The position numbers were made by a program, and so were the translations under genes. A stretch of 64,000 nt of DNA. It comes from JBJYKD01 sp049310025 (GTDB lineage: Bacteria > Bacillota > Thermosediminibacteria > Thermosediminibacterales > Tepidanaerobacteraceae). Under the pieces are notes generated by a model. That model ran no database searches, was not told the origin of the DNA, and saw only the letters and a program-made list of their open reading frames with translations. The stretch covers positions 1 through 64,000 of the forward strand of contig NZ_JBJYKD010000012.1 of NCBI RefSeq assembly GCF_049310025.1, read 5' to 3'. This document shows, piece by piece, positions 44,173 to 53,105 of the stretch (positions within the stretch are counted from its first letter, which is position 1; every line of letters starts with the position of its first letter).

Positions 44173-44994
44173 TTACTTCAACATTGGACCGACATAGTTC
44201 AGCCAGGCGAGCTTCGGGTCATCCTTCGGAATCAGCTTCCTGCCGTAGTTTCCGGCCATCACCCACAGATAATAGACAGAAAATCCCGGCGCTGCGGCCA
44301 CTGGATGATAGCCCTTCGGTATATACACCGTATCCCCGTCTTTAACCACATACGATTCCCTCAGCGAAAGGTCGTCAGTGTACAGGACCTGAATACCGAA
44401 GCCGTCTATGGGTTTTACTTTGAAATGGTAAACTTCTTCCATCTTTGTCTCGTTCGGCATGTCGTAGGTGTCATGTTTGTGAGAAGGATAACTCGACCAC
44501 TGCCCCGGATACGAATACGTCTCTCCCACCACTATTCGGTGGACCCTGCCTTCAGCGTTGTCCACGATGATGTCGTTCACATCCCGCTGAAAGTTCAGGA
44601 TTCCCCTGTGGTTGCAGATCACTTCTTCAGGCTTTACCACAAAAGGTTCAAACCTCTTTTCCGCCTTGGCAGAACATACGGCCGCCTCCAGATCAAATCC
44701 CTGGCATTCTGTGACCTCATATCTGCTTCCCACCGGAACGTAAACAGCGGTGGGTTTGCCCGAAAAGACGTCCTTTCTCTCTCCAAGCCCGGAGAACATG
44801 GCTCCGTCCACCTTTACATCACACCTGCCGGACATTATGACGATCACTATCTCCTCATCTTTCGCTTTGCCGGTATATGTCTGTTTAGGCCCCAGTTTCA
44901 GAAGGCCGAGCCCCACATACTTCGATGTCTCCCCAATCTTTACCACATCTTTGTACCCTTTAAAATCCTGGTTTGGATAAATGTAATTCATCAT
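44173..44994 (-). CDS. iolB: IolB-like 5-deoxy-glucuronate isomerase (KduI/IolB cupin family)
   Basis: 273 residues, the usual IolB length. The bicupin fold is supported by the metal-binding motif SSYPSHKHDTYD and the later EEVYHF and YIPKGYHPVAAAPG. In myo-inositol catabolism IolB converts 5-deoxy-glucuronate to 5-dehydro-2-deoxy-gluconate. Here no iolC, iolD, iolE, iolG or iolJ lies nearby; instead it is the last gene of an operon with an aldo/keto reductase, split transketolase and ABC importer. It may therefore isomerise another aldose or uronate to a ketose. Family call is good, substrate is inferred. Start ATG with GGGAGGA upstream. Confidence 0.85.
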   Translation of the reverse strand: MMNYIYPNQDFKGYKDVVKIGETSKYVGLGLLKLGPKQTYTGKAKDEEIVIVIMSGRCDVKVDGAMFSGLGERKDVFSGKPTAVYVPVGSRYEVTECQGFDLEAAVCSAKAEKRFEPFVVKPEEVICNHRGILNFQRDVNDIIVDNAEGRVHRIVVGETYSYPGQWSSYPSHKHDTYDMPNETKMEEVYHFKVKPIDGFGIQVLYTDDLSLRESYVVKDGDTVYIPKGYHPVAAAPGFSVYYLWVMAGNYGRKLIPKDDPKLAWLNYVGPMLK

Positions 44995-45025
44995 ACATTC
45001 CTCCCGAAAGTTGGTATTTTACTAC

Positions 45026-45904
45026 TTATACTTCAAAACCGCCCAGGTCCAAATGCTGGCCGTCAGAATAAGAAGTGTTTTTCTTTACGTGTTCGTAATT
45101 TTTACTGCCTAGGATTACCGTGGATATCTCATCGCGCAAAAGCACGTACCTGATGGCAAGTTCATCCAGGGCCATACCTCTTTTTTTCGCAAATTCGTCA
45201 AGCCTGCTGATTTTATTAAGAAGATTTCTGTCGCTGACTGTACTATTTTTATACTTGTAGCTGAGCAGATCTTTTTTAAGGCAGTCCTTGATTATTACCC
45301 CTCTGCCAGCTTTATTGACAGCAAGTAAAAGTAGCTCCTCGCAAGCCCTGTCCAGAATGTTGTATGAAAACTGAAGCACGTCAATCTCGGGGTATTTCAA
45401 AGCCTCCAGCATGACCTCCACACTGCCCCTCACCCCGATGAACCTCGCCTTTACGGCTTTCTTCGCCTTGAGCAGGGCATTTACTGTCTCTGCTCTTTCC
45501 AGGACCTCTAGAGGGCAGGAGTGTATCTGGACGACATCCACATAATCCGTCCTAAGTGCCTTCAGTCTGCTTTCAATAAAGGAGAGGGTGGCTTTTTCAG
45601 AATAGTCGTAGAAAGACGTTGCGCCGTCAAATCGCTCTCCGACCTTGGTGGCTATATAGAATTTGTCTCTCTTGCCCTTTAAAGCTTTGCCTATTATTTT
45701 TTCGCTTTCCTGGTATGCCGGTGCGGTGTCTATGAAATTTATCCCCACGTCCGAAAGATGTTCCACCAAATAGATGGCCTCTTTTTCTTCCGGCCTTCTG
45801 GGGTCTTCGGCTATGCCGAACGCCCAGTCCCTTCCTATGGCCACCGCTCCAAACCCTATCTCTGATCCAAGAAGACCTGTGCTGCCGAGCTTTCTGTATC
45901 TCAA
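45026..45904 (-). CDS. Aldo/keto reductase
   Basis: 292 residues, TIM-barrel NAD(P)H-dependent oxidoreductase. Catalytic tetrad visible: Asp and Tyr in FIDTAPAYQES, Lys in YIATKVGE, His in VVQIHSCP. The C-terminal cofactor region has STVILGSKNYEHVKKN. Lies eight bases after the transketolase C-subunit gene and 31 bases before iolB. In this setting it could reduce the aldehyde released by transketolase cleavage, or act on the imported sugar. Confidence 0.92.
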   Translation of the reverse strand: MRYRKLGSTGLLGSEIGFGAVAIGRDWAFGIAEDPRRPEEKEAIYLVEHLSDVGINFIDTAPAYQESEKIIGKALKGKRDKFYIATKVGERFDGATSFYDYSEKATLSFIESRLKALRTDYVDVVQIHSCPLEVLERAETVNALLKAKKAVKARFIGVRGSVEVMLEALKYPEIDVLQFSYNILDRACEELLLLAVNKAGRGVIIKDCLKKDLLSYKYKNSTVSDRNLLNKISRLDEFAKKRGMALDELAIRYVLLRDEISTVILGSKNYEHVKKNTSYSDGQHLDLGGFEV

Positions 45905-45911
45905 GTCTTCT

Positions 45912-46853
45912 TCATCCCTCTACCATTTCCCAAGCGGTCCTTGCGATGTTCTCCGCGGTGAGCCCGTAGTGTCTCATAAGTTCTTCAGGTGCACCTGACT
46001 GCCCGAAGATATCGCTTACGCCGATTCGCTTCATCCTGAGGGGCAAATTTTCCGACAGCACCTCCGCCACCGCAGAGCCGAGGCCTCCGATTATGGAATG
46101 TTCTTCGACGGTAATGACTTTCCCGGCCTTTCCCGCAAAATTAAGAATTGTTTCCACATCCAGCGGTTTTATTGTATGGACATTTACCACCGAAGCCTCT
46201 ATACCCTTTTGCTCAAGGTCCTGTGCAGCTTCAAGGGCTGTGGCCACCATGAGGCCTGTGGCAAAAATGGCGATGTCATTCCCCTCTCTCAACACCCTTG
46301 CCTTTCCGACCTCAAATTCGTCATCTTCTGCCGTAATTATGGGGGCCACGGGGCGCGCTATCCTTATATACACCGGCCCGTTTATTTTGGCTGCGGCAAA
46401 CACAGCCTTTTTCGTCTCAACGGCATCACAGGGCACCAGCACCGTCATTCCCGGCAGCGTGCGCATCAGGGATATGTCCTCTACGGACTGGTGGCTGCCC
46501 CCGTCTTCTCCAACGGTAATTCCGCTGTGGGTCACTGCTATCTTGACATTAAGGAAATTGGGGTAGCATATGCTGTTTCTTATCTGTTCAAAACCCCTTC
46601 CCGCCCCGAATATGGCAAAGGTACTGGCAAAGGGTATAAATCCGGCCATCGAAAGGCCTGCAGCAACTCCCATCAAATTCTGCTCGGCTATTCCCATGTT
46701 GAAAAAGCGGTTTTTGAACCTTTCGGCAAACATGGCTGTCTGTGTGGCATGTGCCAGATCCGCGTCGAGCACCACGACTTTTTCATTTTTATTCCCCAGT
46801 TCTACCAATGCTTCCCCGTATGCAACCCTTGGCGATTTCATATTTTCCATCAT
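45912..46853 (-). CDS. Transketolase, C-terminal subunit (split form)
   Basis: 313 residues with the pyrimidine-binding and C-terminal domains of transketolase: NMGIAEQNLMGVAAGLSMAGFIPFAS holds the catalytic glutamate (GIAEQ), then GEDGGSHQSVEDISLMR and VNVHTIKPLD. Overlaps the N-subunit gene by four bases (ATGA), so the two are translationally coupled and make one ThDP enzyme. A housekeeping transketolase is not expected in such an operon; a pathway-specific role is likely. Confidence 0.93.
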   Translation of the reverse strand: MMENMKSPRVAYGEALVELGNKNEKVVVLDADLAHATQTAMFAERFKNRFFNMGIAEQNLMGVAAGLSMAGFIPFASTFAIFGAGRGFEQIRNSICYPNFLNVKIAVTHSGITVGEDGGSHQSVEDISLMRTLPGMTVLVPCDAVETKKAVFAAAKINGPVYIRIARPVAPIITAEDDEFEVGKARVLREGNDIAIFATGLMVATALEAAQDLEQKGIEASVVNVHTIKPLDVETILNFAGKAGKVITVEEHSIIGGLGSAVAEVLSENLPLRMKRIGVSDIFGQSGAPEELMRHYGLTAENIARTAWEMVEG

Positions 46854-47659
46854 TGAACTCCTCCTAACTCGGCCAGTGCAATTTCAACTTCCGCGGGGCT
46901 GGGAGCCTTGCCGTGCCAGCCCACCTGATTTTCCATAAAGGAAACTCCCTTGCCTTTGACGGTGTGGGCTATGACAAACCTCGGCCTGCCGGATACGGCC
47001 GGTGATGTAAACGCGCTGTACAGCTCTTCAAAATCATGCCCATTTACCTCATGCACATCGAAGCCAAAAGCCTCCACCCTGGCCTTTATATTCCCAAGGC
47101 TCATGACATCCTCATTGGGCCCGTCGATCTGAAGTTTGTTGTAGTCCAGTATGACGGTGAGGTTGTCCAGCCTGTAGTGAATTGACGCCATCATGGCTTC
47201 CCATATCTGGCCCTCCTGCATCTCCCCATCACCCACGATGGCAAAAACCCTGTAGTTTTTCTTCTTAAGCTTTGCTCCCAGCGCGAGCCCTACCGCCACC
47301 GAAAGTCCCTGCCCCAGCGAACCGGTAGAAACGTCGATGCCAGGAGTCTTCTTCTTGTCGGGATGGCCCTGGAGCATGGAGCCGAACTTTCTCAAGGTCC
47401 GGAGTTTTTCCACATCAAAATAACCCCTGTGCGCCAGGACGGCGTAAAGCGCCGGGCACCCATGCCCCTTACTGAGCACCAGCCTGTCCCTGTCATCCCA
47501 GTCGGGGCGTGCCGGGTCTATATTCATCACCCTCCAGTAGAGGGTCGTCAGTATTTCCACCATTGAAAGTGAACCCCCGGGGTGACCGGACTTAGCCTCG
47601 CCCAGCATTTTGATGACATCTTTTCTAACCATGTTGCTTATTTTTTTCAAATCATCCAT
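46850..47659 (-). CDS. Transketolase, N-terminal subunit (split form)
   Basis: 269 residues, the ThDP pyrophosphate-binding domain. Motifs: EAKSGHPGGSLSMVEIL, LSKGHGCPALYAVLA, DVSTGSLGQGLSVAVG, and the ThDP/metal motif GDGEMQEGQIWEAM followed by DYNKLQIDG. Split transketolases are frequent in Firmicutes and in catabolic loci such as the sulfoglycolytic transketolase pathway. It is 38 bases downstream of the permease genes, in one operon. Confidence 0.93.
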   Translation of the reverse strand: MDDLKKISNMVRKDVIKMLGEAKSGHPGGSLSMVEILTTLYWRVMNIDPARPDWDDRDRLVLSKGHGCPALYAVLAHRGYFDVEKLRTLRKFGSMLQGHPDKKKTPGIDVSTGSLGQGLSVAVGLALGAKLKKKNYRVFAIVGDGEMQEGQIWEAMMASIHYRLDNLTVILDYNKLQIDGPNEDVMSLGNIKARVEAFGFDVHEVNGHDFEELYSAFTSPAVSGRPRFVIAHTVKGKGVSFMENQVGWHGKAPSPAEVEIALAELGGVQ

Positions 47660-47697
47660 TTATATTTAGTGCCTCCTCAAGTTTAAAAGTAGATATA

Positions 47698-48531
47698 TCA
47701 ACCTTTTACGGCCCCTGCCGTCAAACCTTCTACGAGTTTCTTTTGTATAAACATAAACATTACCACTACAGGGATCGTAGCGACCACTCCGCCGGCTGTC
47801 AGCAGACCCCACTGGATGTCAAACTGGCCTATGAACGTCTGAAGGGCCACTGGCAGAGTCCTGGTGGCTTCATTGGTAAACATAAGGGCGAATATGAACT
47901 CATTCCATGCGGTTATGAATATATATATTCCTGTAGCGATAATAGCGGGTATGATTAGAGGCAAAGTAATCCTCATAAAGGCCTGGAACCTGTTACAGCC
48001 GTCAACCATCGCGGCCTCCTCGAGAGATACAGGCAGATCCCTTATATACCCCGTAAGGAGCCAGACGGAAAAGGGAATGGTGAATGTGGAATAGGCAATC
48101 ACCAGCGACAGCGGCGTATACAGGAGCCCCACCTTCCTCATGATGGTGAAAAGCGGTATCAGCAAAAGCACCGAAGGAAACATATTGATGAGCAGAAAAG
48201 ATACCATGAAAAACAGCTTACCTCTGAAGTTAAATCTTGCAAAGGCATATGCCGCCATAACCGACACGAAAAGGCTTATCACCGAGGTAATGCCCGCCAC
48301 AAGGAAACTGTTGACGAGGTTGTGCAGGAAGTTGGTCTTTTGAAAAAGATTCCTGTAATTGTCAAAGGTCGGGTTCTTTACGAAATACTTCACCGTTGGA
48401 GCGTACAGCTCCGCCTCGGGCTTAATGGACGTTATGAATGTCCAGATGTAAGGGAAAACCGCAAAAATGACCAGCAGGCACAGGGGCATGTAGAAAAATA
48501 CTATGTCGTGTCCCAGTTTTTGTTTTTTCAT
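47698..48531 (-). CDS. Sugar ABC transporter permease, MalG type
   Basis: 277 residues, six membrane segments. The EAA loop that contacts the ATPase reads EEAAMVDGCNRFQAFMRITLPLIIP. Carbohydrate uptake family 1 (CUT1). The stop and start of the two permease genes are adjacent. Acts with the MalF-type permease and binding protein encoded upstream and probably the ATPase on the other strand at 51.9 kb. Confidence 0.93.
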   Translation of the reverse strand: MKKQKLGHDIVFFYMPLCLLVIFAVFPYIWTFITSIKPEAELYAPTVKYFVKNPTFDNYRNLFQKTNFLHNLVNSFLVAGITSVISLFVSVMAAYAFARFNFRGKLFFMVSFLLINMFPSVLLLIPLFTIMRKVGLLYTPLSLVIAYSTFTIPFSVWLLTGYIRDLPVSLEEAAMVDGCNRFQAFMRITLPLIIPAIIATGIYIFITAWNEFIFALMFTNEATRTLPVALQTFIGQFDIQWGLLTAGGVVATIPVVVMFMFIQKKLVEGLTAGAVKG

Positions 48532-49413
48532 TTACCCCACCTCCTTCAAATTCATGTTTTTGATGTAAAGATAAGCCACCGAAGACAGGATCAGGGTAAG
48601 GTAAATGGCCAGTGTCGCCGCATATCCGAAATCCATCGCCTTCTGCGCCTTCATATAGGTGTAAACACTGAGAGTCAGAGAACTGTATCCAGGTCCTCCA
48701 CCCGTCATTATATAGATGACATCCACTGAATTTGCAACCCATATTATCCTGAGGAGCGTGGAAATCAGGATAGTAGGTTTGAGCATGGGCAGAGTAATAT
48801 GCCAGAACGTCTGCCAGCTGCTGGCACCGTCAACCTCCGCTGCCTCGTAAAGTTCGCCGGGTATGGCCTGCAGCCCGGCTAGAAGCATGATGGCAAAAAA
48901 CGGAATGCCCTGCCATATTATTGTCACTATCACCGCAAAAAGCGAGGTGCTAGAATTTGCGAGCCACGGCACGAAATCTTTTATAACGTGGAGTCTTGCA
49001 AGGATATCGTTTATTACACCATAATTGCCGTCGTACATCCACCTCCACATAAGGCCTATCAGTATCCCGGGAGTGACCCACGGGATGAGGATAATCGTTC
49101 TGATGAATCCCCGCGCCTTAAACTGGCGGTTGAGTTTGAGTGCAAGAATCAACCCAAAGAAAAACTGAAAAAACACCCCCAGCCCGACCCAGATTACCGT
49201 ATTTATCAGTGCCTGCCAGAACACGGGGTCTTTCAGCACGCTCATGTAATTCGCAAGGCCCACGAGTTTTACTGCTTTGGGCTTAAACAGAACGTAATCT
49301 AAGAGGCTGATATAGACCGAATTTCCTATAGGGTATGCTACAATAGCCAGCATCAGTATAAAAGCCGGCGCCACCAGTAGATACGGTGTAGATTTTGACC
49401 AGAAATTTTTCAT
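48532..49413 (-). CDS. Sugar ABC transporter permease, MalF type
   Basis: About 293 residues, six membrane segments, short-loop CUT1 permease. EAA motif: YEAAEVDGASSWQTFWHITLPMLKP. The ATG at 49413 is chosen for GAGGAG upstream; the in-frame start at 49428 is not favoured. Forms the channel with the MalG-type partner. Confidence 0.93.
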   Translation of the reverse strand: MKNFWSKSTPYLLVAPAFILMLAIVAYPIGNSVYISLLDYVLFKPKAVKLVGLANYMSVLKDPVFWQALINTVIWVGLGVFFQFFFGLILALKLNRQFKARGFIRTIILIPWVTPGILIGLMWRWMYDGNYGVINDILARLHVIKDFVPWLANSSTSLFAVIVTIIWQGIPFFAIMLLAGLQAIPGELYEAAEVDGASSWQTFWHITLPMLKPTILISTLLRIIWVANSVDVIYIMTGGGPGYSSLTLSVYTYMKAQKAMDFGYAATLAIYLTLILSSVAYLYIKNMNLKEVG

Positions 49414-49495
49414 AAAAACACTCCTCAAGGGGAATGATTGGAAGAGAAAGGGACCTTTGAACAGAACCTTGGCCCCTTCCCCAGTTTTTTAAATG

Positions 49496-50785
49496 TTATT
49501 TGGTCATTCCTTCCGCCAGTTTTTTCATCATTTCTTTGCCTGTAATCTTACCTTCCAGAGCCTGCTGAGTCGTGGCTGGCCACAAGGATTCGATCCATTC
49601 GCCCATGTTTTCATTTATAGGGTAAGTGTGGGCATACTGCATTGAATCAAAGGAGGCCTTCATGAACCTGTTGTTTTTGAATTCGTCTAGCTGCTGGAGG
49701 GATTTTAACACTGGAACATTGCCTGTGGCCTTGTCCCACCTTTCAAGCTGTTCCTTCTCGGACAACCATGAGATAAAGGTAAAGGCTTCTTTCGGATGCT
49801 TTGTAGACTTGAATATCACGTTTTCCGTGTCTCCGAGGGATGTCCACCTGCCGTAAGGGCCTGCAGGAACGGGGAATGCGTCCACATCATCGCCGAACTG
49901 TTTTATCATGTCATTGGAAGACTTGATGTGGTGCACCACCATGGCCGTCTTTCCGGCTTTGAAGTTGGCTATTATTTCATTGAATCCGTCCATGGGAGCA
50001 GTGGGCGGCACCACCTTATACTTTCTGTAAAGGTCCAGGAAAAATTCATTGGCCTTAATGGCACTAGGAGTTGTAAGGGTGCTGTTGCCCTTATCGTCAA
50101 AGAACTGGTTTCCCGGCACATATGCCATTATGAAACTTGCCCATGGTTCATGACCTCCGCGGGCTCCTCTCATGCCGAAACCGTACTGGTCGATCTTTCC
50201 GTCTCCATTGGTATCTACTGTCAATTTCCTGGCCACTTCCAAAAATTCATCCCAGGTCTGGGGCACCTTTACACCGGCCTTTTCAAACATGCTGGGCCTG
50301 TAGTACATATACAGCACCTGCAGTTCCCACGGCATTACGTAGTGCTTGCCGTCTTTGTACTGCATGACGTCCCACAGATTATCCACAACATCTGATTTGC
50401 CCGGCCAGTCTTTCAGATAATCATCCAGGGGAAGCAGCGCATCCTGTTCGATAAATTCCGGCTGCCAGGTCAGCTTAAAAGACGACGTGTCAGGGGCGCT
50501 GCCACCGGTTACACTGCCCAGCAGCTTTGTGTGGAAGTCGTTCCATCCTATTACTTCCACGTCAACGTGGATGTTAGGATGGGTGTCGTTAAATTCCTTA
50601 ACCAGCTGGGCAAAGGTTGGATCGTTTGGATTGTCCAGCCATACCCAGTGCTTCAGGTTGACCACTTCATTCTCACCGCTTTGATCTGAGGACTTGGATG
50701 TATCGCCTGAACCGCCGCATCCCGTTAGCAGAGTCATTATTAGTACAAAAGCAACTGTCAGGGAAATAAATTTTTTATACCACAT
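49496..50785 (-). CDS. Extracellular sugar-binding lipoprotein (ABC family 1)
   Basis: About 429 residues. A lipoprotein signal ends in LLTGCGG, so it is tethered outside the membrane. Family segments: LKHWVWLDNPNDPTFAQLVKEFNDTHPNIHV, GSAPDTSSF, and a Trp-rich middle. Likely binds an oligo- or monosaccharide or uronate. ATG at 50785 behind AGGAGG. It follows the gntR gene by 37 bases, thus same operon. Confidence 0.94.
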   Translation of the reverse strand: MWYKKFISLTVAFVLIMTLLTGCGGSGDTSKSSDQSGENEVVNLKHWVWLDNPNDPTFAQLVKEFNDTHPNIHVDVEVIGWNDFHTKLLGSVTGGSAPDTSSFKLTWQPEFIEQDALLPLDDYLKDWPGKSDVVDNLWDVMQYKDGKHYVMPWELQVLYMYYRPSMFEKAGVKVPQTWDEFLEVARKLTVDTNGDGKIDQYGFGMRGARGGHEPWASFIMAYVPGNQFFDDKGNSTLTTPSAIKANEFFLDLYRKYKVVPPTAPMDGFNEIIANFKAGKTAMVVHHIKSSNDMIKQFGDDVDAFPVPAGPYGRWTSLGDTENVIFKSTKHPKEAFTFISWLSEKEQLERWDKATGNVPVLKSLQQLDEFKNNRFMKASFDSMQYAHTYPINENMGEWIESLWPATTQQALEGKITGKEMMKKLAEGMTK

Positions 50786-50822
50786 AAGCAATCCTCCTAT
50801 TTTTTTAAATTTTAATTGCTTT

Positions 50823-51506
50823 CTACCACCCTATGTCTTTCAACGTTTCTTTCAAGTGAAGTCTCATCTGTTTTTCAGCTTCTGCCTTGTTGTGGTTCTT
50901 AATGGCCTCAAATATTCTCTCATGGCTCAGCAAGGCTTTCTCCGCACTTCCAGGGACATTGATGGTTTCATAATAGCCCTTTGTAATTGACTCGATTATT
51001 ATAGGGACTATTCTTTCTATGATTGGATTCTTTGAGACCTTTGCTATGATGCTGTGAAATTCAATATCCACGTCTTTATGCACTTGCCTGCTCGATATCA
51101 CCCCCCTCATCTTCTCCAGCACTTCGGAAAACCTGACCAGGTCGTCAGGTTGAGCTCTCTGCGCCGCCAGCGCCGCCACCTTGGGCTCTATGATCAACCT
51201 CGTCTCAAATAGCGAATACAGCAAATTTTTGTCTTCAATAAACCCAACACCTAGTGGATCATTGATTAAACCGGGTTTTTCGCTGACAAATGTACCTTTT
51301 CCTCTTACGATTTTAACGATGTTGTTTGATGCCAGGAGCTTTACGGCTTCTCTTACGGTTGACCTGCTAACATTCATGAGTTTCGACAATTCATTCTCGT
51401 TGGGCAGTTTGCTGCCTGCAATGAATTTTTTTTCAACAATCATCTTTTTTATGGCATTAGCTACTTCATAGGACAAGTTATTTCTGTAATTTTCTTTCTC
51501 AAGCAT
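50823..51506 (-). CDS. GntR/FadR-family regulator of the sugar operon
   Basis: 227 residues. Winged helix at residues 8-75 (GSKLPNENELSKLMNVSRSTVREAVKLLA) then an FCD domain (DIEFHSIIAKVSKNP, LSHERIFEAI). First gene of the transporter/transketolase operon, so probably an autoregulated repressor released by the sugar or an acid intermediate. FCD regulators often sense uronates or other sugar acids, a hint about the substrate. Confidence 0.92.
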   Translation of the reverse strand: MLEKENYRNNLSYEVANAIKKMIVEKKFIAGSKLPNENELSKLMNVSRSTVREAVKLLASNNIVKIVRGKGTFVSEKPGLINDPLGVGFIEDKNLLYSLFETRLIIEPKVAALAAQRAQPDDLVRFSEVLEKMRGVISSRQVHKDVDIEFHSIIAKVSKNPIIERIVPIIIESITKGYYETINVPGSAEKALLSHERIFEAIKNHNKAEAEKQMRLHLKETLKDIGW

Positions 51507-51523
51507 TTTTCAGCACCTCATCT

Positions 51524-51550
51524 TACGTCATACGTCAGACATCTGATGTC
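51524..51550. promoter_or_regulatory. Candidate operator of the GntR regulator
   Basis: Perfect palindrome GACATCTGATGTC (51538-51550) next to two tandem TACGTCA units (51524-51537), just upstream of the gntR start and downstream of an AT-rich promoter-like stretch on the minus strand. Confidence 0.5.
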
Positions 51551-51924
51551 ATTAATATAGTAATTTTAATTCTACACAAAATTTAAAAGTCCTTCTTACT
51601 TAAATAAACTTACATTCAATAAATTATTTTCCATACTTGTTGCAACCTTTAATTTTAGCCTTCTTCACAGACTCTTGTGCAAAATATAGATTATTTAATT
51701 CACTTTTCGTAATTTTGTCAATTAGAAACAAAGGCTAATCAGTCCTATAATATAAGCTAAGCGGGACAAGCTTGATGTATAAGAGGAACCCTTGGCAGCA
51801 GGAGAACCATCAACACTATAAAACAGGCGTTTAAGGCTTTTTGGTAGGGGCAAGTCGGTAAAAAGTCGACGGGGCCAGAACCTTATAGTCATAATGATAT
51901 GCAAATTAACAAGGAGGAAAACGC
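51551..51924. other. Intergenic stretch between divergent sugar-locus transcripts, 374 bp
   Basis: The left half is very AT-rich and holds promoters for both strands (for example TATAAT at 51746-51751, plus strand). The right part (51760-51890) is more GC-balanced, includes GGGACAAGC and short inverted pairs, and looks like a structured leader or the remains of something older. No open reading frame with a ribosome-binding site and no known riboswitch recognised. Confidence 0.4.
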
Positions 51925-53037
51925 ATGGCAACTGTTGTATTAAAGAACATAAATAAGATATATCCAGGAGGTTTTAAGGCTGTCAGCGACTTCAATCTGG
52001 AGATCGCCGACAAAGAATTTATCGTATTGGTGGGGCCTTCAGGCTGCGGCAAATCTACAACCCTCAGGATGGTAGCAGGCCTTGAAGAGATTTCTTCTGG
52101 CGAGCTTTACATCGACGGCAAATTGATGAATGACGTGCCTCCCAAAGACAGGGATATTGCCATGGTATTCCAGAACTACGCTCTTTATCCTCACATGAAC
52201 GTGTATGACAACATGGCTTTTGGACTGAAATTAAGAAAAACCCCAAAGAACGAGATCGACCGCCGGGTAAAAGAAGCCGCCAGGATTTTAGGAATCGAAG
52301 AACTTTTAAACAGAAAACCAAAAGCTCTTTCGGGAGGCCAGAGGCAACGTGTGGCTCTGGGGAGGGCCATTGTCCGCGAGCCGAAGGTATTTTTGATGGA
52401 TGAGCCTTTATCCAATCTTGACGCGAAGCTAAGAGTACAGATGAGGACGGAACTTTCCAAGCTTCATAAACGCCTTCAAACTACCTTTATATATGTAACT
52501 CACGATCAGACCGAAGCTATGACCATGGGTGACAGGATAGTCGTCATGAAAGACGGAATTATTCAACAGGTGGATACACCGAAAAAGATTTATGACTACC
52601 CGGCCAACATTTTTGTCGCGGGATTCATTGGCAGCCCACAAATGAACTTTTTGCAGGGAATTTTATCAGTTGAAGATGGTAGGCTTTATATAATTTTTGA
52701 CAACGATAGGCTTTTAATACCAGAGAGAATAAGCAAAAAGATAGATCCCACTTATATAGGGAAAGAAATCGTCATGGGTATACGGCCTGAGGACATCCAT
52801 GAAAATCCGTCTCTTCTTGATTACCCACCAGAATGCTGCTTCGAAGTATATGTGGATGTGGTAGAACTAATGGGATCGGAGACTTTTCTTTACCTTACAT
52901 TCGGAAAAAACACCCTAACGGTCCGGGTAGACCCAAGCAGCAAAGCAAAGCCCGGCGACAAAATAAAGGTAGGCTTCGACATGAACAAATTGCACCTATT
53001 TGATAAAGCAACCGAAAAGAGGCTATTTATCGATTGA
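51925..53037 (+). CDS. Sugar ABC transporter ATP-binding protein (MsmK/UgpC/MalK type)
   Basis: 370 residues. Walker A GPSGCGKST, Q-loop, signature LSGGQRQRVALGRAIVR, Walker B VFLMDEPLSNLD and H-loop YVTHDQTEAM are all intact. The C-terminal TOBE/OB regulatory domain begins near residue 240. It powers CUT1 importers, here most likely the one encoded by the minus-strand operon, since that operon has no ATPase. Start ATG behind AAGGAGG. Codon use is AT-richer than the genes on either side. Confidence 0.94.
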   Translation: MATVVLKNINKIYPGGFKAVSDFNLEIADKEFIVLVGPSGCGKSTTLRMVAGLEEISSGELYIDGKLMNDVPPKDRDIAMVFQNYALYPHMNVYDNMAFGLKLRKTPKNEIDRRVKEAARILGIEELLNRKPKALSGGQRQRVALGRAIVREPKVFLMDEPLSNLDAKLRVQMRTELSKLHKRLQTTFIYVTHDQTEAMTMGDRIVVMKDGIIQQVDTPKKIYDYPANIFVAGFIGSPQMNFLQGILSVEDGRLYIIFDNDRLLIPERISKKIDPTYIGKEIVMGIRPEDIHENPSLLDYPPECCFEVYVDVVELMGSETFLYLTFGKNTLTVRVDPSSKAKPGDKIKVGFDMNKLHLFDKATEKRLFID

Positions 53038-53105
53038 TTAAATATCAAAAAGCAACTACTTTATTATTGCGGTTAAAATAGGGTATTATATTTCTGGGGG
53101 TAAAA

